NCBI RefSeq assembly: GCF_030272615.1
Contig: NC_081413.1
Span: 606,708,209-606,772,208 of the forward strand
Direction of reading: 5' to 3'
Length of the DNA: 64,000 bases
Source of the DNA: Cryptomeria japonica
Taxonomy: Eukaryota > Streptophyta > Pinopsida > Cupressales > Cupressaceae
The number at the start of each line of letters is the position of its first letter. The stretch's first letter is position 1. Position numbers and translations under genes: made by a program. Of the stretch, positions 57,060 to 64,000 are shown piece after piece. Under the pieces are notes generated by a model. It was not told where the DNA came from. It was given only the letters and a program-made list of their open reading frames with translations, and did not search any database.

Positions 57060-60000
57060 AAGGTTTGCAAACACTGGGATCTCTGGTGTAACTTGTGCCC
57101 ATAGTTTGGTGTGATGTATATAGTCTTTTCATTGTATGCTTGTCCCTCTGATGTATGCTTGTGATTAATGTTTGGAATCTTGAAGATCTTAGATGTTTTG
57201 TGCTCCGTTTCTTTTTCTCGCTCTTTATGAAAACCCTAAACAAGTGTAGCATGTGTATTTAGTTCTTGCTCTTCCCGATTGGTGATTAGTGCTTGTTACG
57301 TGATTATATGTGCGTTGTTTTCTTGTAAGATGTTTAGGTCTGCAATTACTCTCATTTTCAGAGATAATTGGGTGTACCTTCTTAACTGATAGTATACTCT
57401 TTAGACCAACTTATTAGGCTAGATAATGTATTATCTTAAGCCTGAAAGTATGATTGTGCGTTTGTGTTATACATGTAATTGGACTCAGTGTCGTAATTAT
57501 GAGAACTTGTATAAAAAATGTTGAGTGCGTATTCATTTTGAATTAGATGTATTTTTTCCTTCCTCCTTTTCTCTAGAAATTAAAATAATTGTATTTTGTG
57601 TACTTATGGATGTGTATGTCTTCTTGTTGTGAAGGAATGTTGTGATTTCCTAAAACCCTTATGTAAACCTTGGAGAGGTTAATGTGTACTTGAATATTAG
57701 AAGATATCTTGGATGTGTAAAAGGATCATGTTATTGTGGTATAGGACGAAATTGGATGTGTTTTCATTAAAGATTTTGATGTGTGTTTTATAAGACCAAC
57801 TTAAACAATGAGTGGTATGAACGGTACAATAATGTCATTGCAGTTGGCATATCAAATTGACTTTGTATAAATAGGATGTATAAATGAAGAATGTGTTTGA
57901 TGTGCCTACATAACCCTATATTAGTTAATTGGTAATTTCATTTTCCTTCTTCTTCTCTTATTTTGACATTCAATGAATGGTCATAGTTAATGATGTATTT
58001 TTATCAATTAAGAGTAGTGAGTGGTTTTGCTATAAAGTTATCATGTAAGGAAAGATTGTTTTTATTGATCTCATTTGGAAATTAGGACTTTAGTGGCATA
58101 TTTAATGTAAGGAAATATCATGATAAGCCAATTTGCATTCTATTATATCGGTAGTGAAATGAAAATAGTACAATAAAGATGATAGACATATAGGGAGAAA
58201 TCTAATCATGCTTGTGTGAACTTGTTGGTTTGCGTGCATGTGTGTGAATTGGTTGACTATCAAAAATTCTCTCTCTCTTTCCTCTATCTAGTTATAAAGA
58301 TTCATAGGAATGCTATTAAATAGTGTAATTGAAAATTAAATAGAAATAATTAATTGTTTGTAAATGAATATTATGAGGCATGTACTAAGGAATGTCGGTT
58401 TCATTTTGCAATGAAGACCAAAGTGTTTTGTTTTGCCTATTAGTGCATAATGTCAAGTAAGTAAGTAAAAGGAATACTTTTTGCATATATTCTATAGGTA
58501 GTCCATGTAATTTAGATGTTTGATAGATCATGATGGGGAAGGAGTATTGATTAAGATAATCTTATCACTGCATGTAGAATGTGTGTGGAGAATAGGAAAT
58601 TAATATTTTATGATTATGTTTTATTTTGAAAAAAAAAATAGAATTCTTAGATTCACAAAACTTTTGTGTAATTGTTAGGAACTATAAGAATATTGTGTTT
58701 GGTCAGTGAAAATATAAGAATGATTATATTTCCTTACCTTATTCGTATTAGGTATTCTAGTAATATGGATAAACGATAATGTTGGGAAGGTGATATTTGT
58801 GATAGAGATTGTATGGTATTAAAGTAAAGTAGTTAGTCTAATAGCCTTAATGTCTATTATTCATTCTCTTACGCACTCAAGACGTGTGGTCTTGGGTATT
58901 GTGTAGTTGTTACTCCCTATGATGTGGCTGAAAATGGTCACTTTGTTTTGTGTTTTTATTGAGATAGCGTTTTGACTGTCTTTTGACTTGTGTTTTGTGG
59001 CTTTGGGGCTAGCATTTTCTTTTGAGATTTCTTATGACGAAATGATCAGTAAACTCTCGTTTCTTTTTATTTAATTTGGCACTTGTAATGTTTTCGATTT
59101 TCTTGTTTTTTTGAAATTGCTGACATCTTTCTTTAATTATCATCGTATTTGGCGATCATCATTTTGGATGACCTTCTGTTGAGATTTATGGTGGTCATTT
59201 TGAGAATGTTTGTATTAGCTGGCCCTAGCTATGTGTTAGTGTTATATCTATCATGTTCACTTGAACCTCTAATAGTGTGTTAAGGGGTAACACCGCAGAG
59301 AGTGATTCTAGGCATAATGAGGTAACTAAATAAATAATGAGATTAGTTAAGGAAATAAGTGTATTTTATTTGATGAAATTGGTTTATAATCATATGAATT
59401 ATAAGATGTGGTAGGAAGAAGTGTAAACTAGATCTAGTTAATTGTGTGGTAAATTTTAGATAAATATTAATGATCTGCAGACTTATTGTTTCGTCGAGTG
59501 TTTGAAAAGCCTACATGAGTTCTAAATGAATTAAGTGGACATTAGATGGTTGGATGTAGGTAATTATATTCATTTTTCTTTCGACTGTGGTTGTATCTTG
59601 ATTTAGGAGTGATGTTTTGGTGTTGTTATTGATGTGATTTTCCACCACGAACCTTTATTCATTCAATGTGTATGCATGATGTACCTTAGAGGTAGTATGA
59701 AATGTTAGTTATGACTAAATTTTAGAGTTAGATATGAGAGTATGCTGCGGTTAACCTGTTAATACAAGGAAGTGTGTATAATTAGGATGTTGTAGTAGAC
59801 ATGTGAATATCATCTCTATGATGCTTATTGATGTAAAATAAATGTTTTCATGTTTGGATAGACTAAGTTATGATGCATTGTACAATATGATATGTATACT
59901 TTTGGATCAGGATTTATGTAGAAGATCTTTTCTTGTATGAATGTATGTTGGAATAGTGGCTGCTAGAAGTTGAATAACAGTGTTAGTATGTTTAACCTAG

Positions 60001-60296
60001 GTAATTAAAGATGATGTATCTTGTTGTAACTCTTTTAATGCATTGATTTCTGTAATTGAGGAACGAAAGAGGAAGATTGTTCAATGTCAACTAATTGATT
60101 TAGGAAAGGAAGGGAATGTTTATGTTAATATAGTTGATTTGGGACGTTGATTTCTATACATTAGTATATTGATTTTGCGGGTTGCATTCTCTTTAAGTTA
60201 AGTTAAGATTTTGTCTTATGTTATGTGAGTGCGATGACATAGGTGTCCTTGTTGTCCCATCCTATTCTTGCGACTTCCAAGAGTAAGTCGAACCTT

Positions 60297-60308
60297 AGGG
60301 GGGGAGAA
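60297..60308 (+). other. Polypurine tract
   Basis: AGGGGGGGAGAA directly before the TGTAGTACCC start of the 3' LTR, as needed for plus-strand priming. Confidence 0.92.
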
Positions 60309-63300
60309 TGTAGTACCCCTACCCTAATCAAACCCTTCTTGACCTCGTTGACCATGGATGTCTTTTCAATGGCTTACGTTGATGGTTGTTTTATTATGAT
60401 TGTGATGCTTTATTTCGGTAGTATGCTTTGGAGTGTGATTTGGTGAATATGATTACACATTATTGCTCATTGAGGAGTAAATGTTGATTAGCCACTATTT
60501 CTTTGAATAAGTAGTTGTTAACTTTGCTTATGCATTATATTTTATAAATGATGAAATGTTAAGTTTACTTATGTGTTACTAACGATGGACTCACACATTT
60601 ACTTCCTGTGTAAGTTGCACTATGTATATGTCCTCATGTTGTGTGGTAAGTATATGGGGTGCGAGGAGATGATTTCCCGTCACTCACTTCGGTGAGACAC
60701 AGAAAGTCATGATTCTCCTTCATCGGTGTGTTTACCATGTGTTGTATATATATGTATGCATGGTTCGGTAATGTAGGAATTGCAGGTACAAGGTACCGAC
60801 TCCACCTGGCTCCACAGGTCTGAGCGTACCTAATTAACTCGATGGAAGTGGAGGAGATGGTTTTAAGGTCCTAAATGTCATCCCTAGCCTTGCTCGTTTA
60901 TGAGCGTCATCAGTCATTTGTCAACCCTGTCAGATCACCAAGTAAGCCACTTTTCTGACGTTGGTATGTGGGTCATGTCTTTATTTTTTTTAAGTTGAGT
61001 TTTGCGTGTTATGTGTTTTGTGAATTTAATTATTCTTTTCATGTGTTATTTGATGAGTAATTAATTATTAATACCTCATGGTTATTAATAATTAATGTGT
61101 GTTGTGTGTATTAAATTAAATTAAGAACACTTTTGTGGTTAATTAGATAATCGATTGTTCTTAATTGTCTAGTTAAGTGATTGTTGATTTATCAAGTGGA
61201 AATTATATCATGTCTTGGGCATTTATTTATTTATTTTAAAAGAGAGAGTTAATTTTTACTTTATAGTAATTAATTATTTAATGGCTTTTGGTGTTTTAAA
61301 AAGAATAATAGAATTTTTAAATATGTCATGTAAATGTTTAAATAAAAATTAGATTTTCTATTATTCATAAAAAAAAGAATTTGTGCCCTAAAAAGAGATT
61401 TTGGGTGAATTCCTTTATAATTTTGCAAAAAAAAATTATTTTCTCATGCTGGAGAAATTCTTCCTCTCGGCTGGTTATTGGGGTTTTAGTGTGAACTCTG
61501 ACATTTTTGGGAGGATGGGGATGGCTCTTCCTCAAATTTCCTCCAGGAAAGAATTTGTAGGTTGGATGCTTGATTCTTTTGCTTTGTTCTTTTTTTAAAA
61601 AAATTCTCTGAGTTTGTGTATTACTATTTTGTTTCTTCCTTTGTCTGGTTGCAATCTAAATTTAGTGAAATTGGAAGAAGTTTATTCCTTCCCTTTTTGG
61701 GTAAAATTGGTTCATGGGGTTTTGAGATGTTTCAATTTTTTGTTTGGGAAGAAAAATTGGACTGTGAAATATCTTTCTAATTTTGGTATTTGAATCTTTG
61801 ATTCAGATTGTTAATTAAATATTTTGAATGTTTTACCATTCAATTTGTTGACAAATTTTCATACCCTGTTTCTGGGCGAAGGACTGGTTTTTTGTTTGTT
61901 GTTGGAAATTTCATTTTGGAATTTTGTTTTAATAAAAAAAAAAATTTAAAATTTGGGGGGGGGGGGGGCGTGGAGGCCAAACCCCACACTATGGGGAGGG
62001 GGCGCCACAACCGTGGGGGGGAGCTCTCCATGGTTGTGGAGGCTCCTCACCCCACTCCACGGGGGGAGCCTTCCACAGTTGTGAAAGCCCCTTCCTCCAT
62101 GCTGTGGGTTGGGGGGGTAAACCCCTCCCCAACATGGACAATAAGCCATGGGTTATTTGTTGTTTGATTTTTTTTGTTATTCGTTGTTAATATTAAATTC
62201 ATGTGGACAATGCATATTTTGATATGTATTAAATACAATTTATAAATATATATATAGGAATCAACAATATGAAGTAAATGTTAAGATTGATCCGATATAA
62301 TCATAATTTATTTTGTGAAAATAAAGGTTATATGGTTAGCCATCAATTAAATTTAGTCAATATGATTTTTCATTGAAAAGGTCTATTTGATTTAAATAAT
62401 GATTTTAGTTTTCAAATGTATTTAATTGTTATTTTCATTAATTAAAAATTTGAATGCAAATGGAATTTGTTTATAGCCAAATTGGCTTTAACTGAAAAAA
62501 ATTATATTTGTTTTAAATGATGGCTTATTTAGTCTATGAGTTGCTTTTATTCTTTTAAAGGGTGAGAGGTTTTTCAATCAAGCATTGTGCAAGTCTATTT
62601 GGGTGTATGTTTATTTAGACCCTTTTTATGCGTTGTTCCCTATTTTGGATTTTCTTATCATGAAGGAGTCAATTATTGAAAGAGATGCAATTAGTTAACA
62701 CAGGCTTTTAATTATATTTTGAGTGATTGTTATGATTCCTTAACATGGATGTGTTTAGAGTGCAAGTGTACCCTTTTGAGTATTTGCTCTAATTGGTGGA
62801 TTTTGATGTTGATTTGAAAAAGCCATTCTCGTGTTATGTTGGTATGTTGTTGAATGCAAGTCTATCGTGCAAGTTGATTTGGTTAAGTTTTGATTATGGT
62901 CATACATGCTTTATTTTGGTTGTGGTCTTGTCTTGTGAATAGACCAGTTGTTCGTTTCACACCTCCTGTTGGTTTAACCTTGGTAGAAGGTTTGTCTAAC
63001 CAAGTTGTTCTTTAGTTTTATTTTATGAACTCCTTGTGTTAGATGGCTTTTGTGTTTCACCTTGGAGTTCTTTGGAGGTTGTGTAGTGTCATAAGGAAGA
63101 GTGGCTTCTAAGTGGGGGTCGGGGCCCAAAGTGGCTGCTAGGATAACCCCTTGGAAGTTGAGTAATAAGGGATAACTAAATTAATAAACTGGGGTTGGGT
63201 TTAGAAAAATTAATAAAGATTAATTATGCCCCGCTCATGGTTGAGTGCTAGTACAGACTCGAGATGCAGTGGGAAGGCCTGGAATGGAAAACCAACTATC

Positions 63301-64000
63301 TTGTCTTCATGAAAGGCTAGTTGGGTTCGCATGAGTCATGGATGGGGGTCGGGGGTTCAGGAGAGGCAACCAAGATAACCCAGGATGGGGGTCGGGGCCT
63401 ATGGAGGCCTGCTAGGATAACCCATACCAACTATGCGATGACACTCTTCCCTTATGTTCACTAGTGTGTAGTCTTGTGTTAGCTTTACTTAGAGCACTCT
63501 TGTGAGAGTCATATTTGTATGCTTATGTCTTATGTGAGTACCTGGTGTACATGTTAGACCATGTGATGCTTTATTGTGGTTTGCTTGAGGGCCTTATTAC
63601 TATCTCCTAGCACAGAGGGGTGGTTCCTTTTTGGGCCACATGGTCAGGTGGCAGTGCCACTTTCCATTGGGTAGTTTGTTCGTGCTTTCTGTGAGGGATT
63701 AGCTTCACAAGTGCTCCAGATGTTACTCTTGGATTCATTTCATTTCATTGTATCGATTGGATCCTCTTTCTTCTTGGATCATATTTGTATCTCTTGGACC
63801 TTTGTGGTTAGTGGTATCATATGTTTATATGTATGCCTTCACGGCAGTTGTAATTTGATGTAATCATTATGTATCTTTATGAGACTTGGTGTATTGAGTG
63901 CAATCGTAATATTATGTTATCCTTGCAATGTAAAAGCAATGTATTATGATGAGATTTAGATGTTAGGATTTATCTCTTTAATTAAATTCATTAATTTAAT
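60309..64000 (+). repeat. 3' LTR of the LARD-like element (truncated by window end)
   Basis: Collinear with 51519-56713 of the 5' LTR except for the absent 1.22-kb insertion and the short TA tract. The last bases (TTAGGATTT...AATTAAATTCATTAAT) match the 5' LTR about 330 bp before its end. Confidence 0.9.

Larger units (their letters stand above)
57045..60308 (+). other. Internal region of the LARD-like element, no coding capacity seen
   Basis: 3264 bp with no open frame above 70 codons and no gag zinc knuckle, DTG/DSG, YxDD, RNase H or integrase word in any frame that I checked. It is T- and G-rich on the plus strand. LARD internal regions are known to be non-coding and conserved in structure within a family. 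Confidence 0.8.

Overview
This is a stretch of plant nuclear DNA from a large, repeat-rich genome. It holds one host gene that I can defend and is otherwise almost entirely transposable-element (TE) sequence in various states of decay. The gene encodes a FRIGIDA-like protein, which places the window in a land plant. The intron of about 11.9 kb filled with old retroelement pieces, and the mix of plant L1-type LINEs, Ty1/copia, Ty3/gypsy and a very long-LTR element, would suit a gymnosperm. That last step is inference; no species marker is visible.

Layout. 1-1.2 kb is GA-rich simple sequence and 1.2-2.2 kb is AT-rich with a 177-bp tandem duplication. 2.2-4.95 kb is a broken LINE (ORF1 fused to a partial reverse transcriptase, endonuclease lost). 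4.95-6.6 kb is an LTR-like block on the minus strand flanked by a 17-bp direct repeat. 7.9-8.5 kb is a short 5'-truncated LINE with target-site duplications and a poly-A tail. 8.6-20.3 kb is an old duplicated repeat, one copy of which is split by about 8.85 kb of LTR-like and LINE sequence.

22.0-35.5 kb is the FRIGIDA-like gene on the minus strand: three exons, 512 codons, no internal stop and canonical GT/AG junctions. Intron 1 (22,842-34,692) carries an LTR-like segment, a Ty3/gypsy reverse-transcriptase fragment, a Ty1/copia gag-protease-integrase fragment, a LINE RNase H fragment, and a roughly 500-bp duplicated segment next to exon 1. 35.5-47 kb is AT-rich 5' flank and intergenic DNA with several short tandem duplications, a copia gag remnant, a second LTR-like block and a LINE RNase H remnant.

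47.2-51.5 kb begins with a small copia-type LTR plus primer-binding site. It ends in a degenerate coding stretch of unknown function (about 1.7 kb, including a 338-codon ORF).

The standout feature is 51.5-64 kb: a large LTR retrotransposon with a 5' LTR at 51,519-57,044 (about 4.3 kb without a later insertion), a tRNA-iMet-type primer-binding site at 57,047, an internal domain of only 3.26 kb with no recognisable coding capacity, a polypurine tract at 60,297-60,308 and a 3' LTR from 60,309 to beyond the window end. This is the architecture of a Large Retrotransposon Derivative (LARD): non-autonomous and dependent on proteins made elsewhere. I see no tRNA, rRNA, CRISPR or other RNA gene. The TE genes do not work together; all coding remnants I inspected carry stops or frameshifts.
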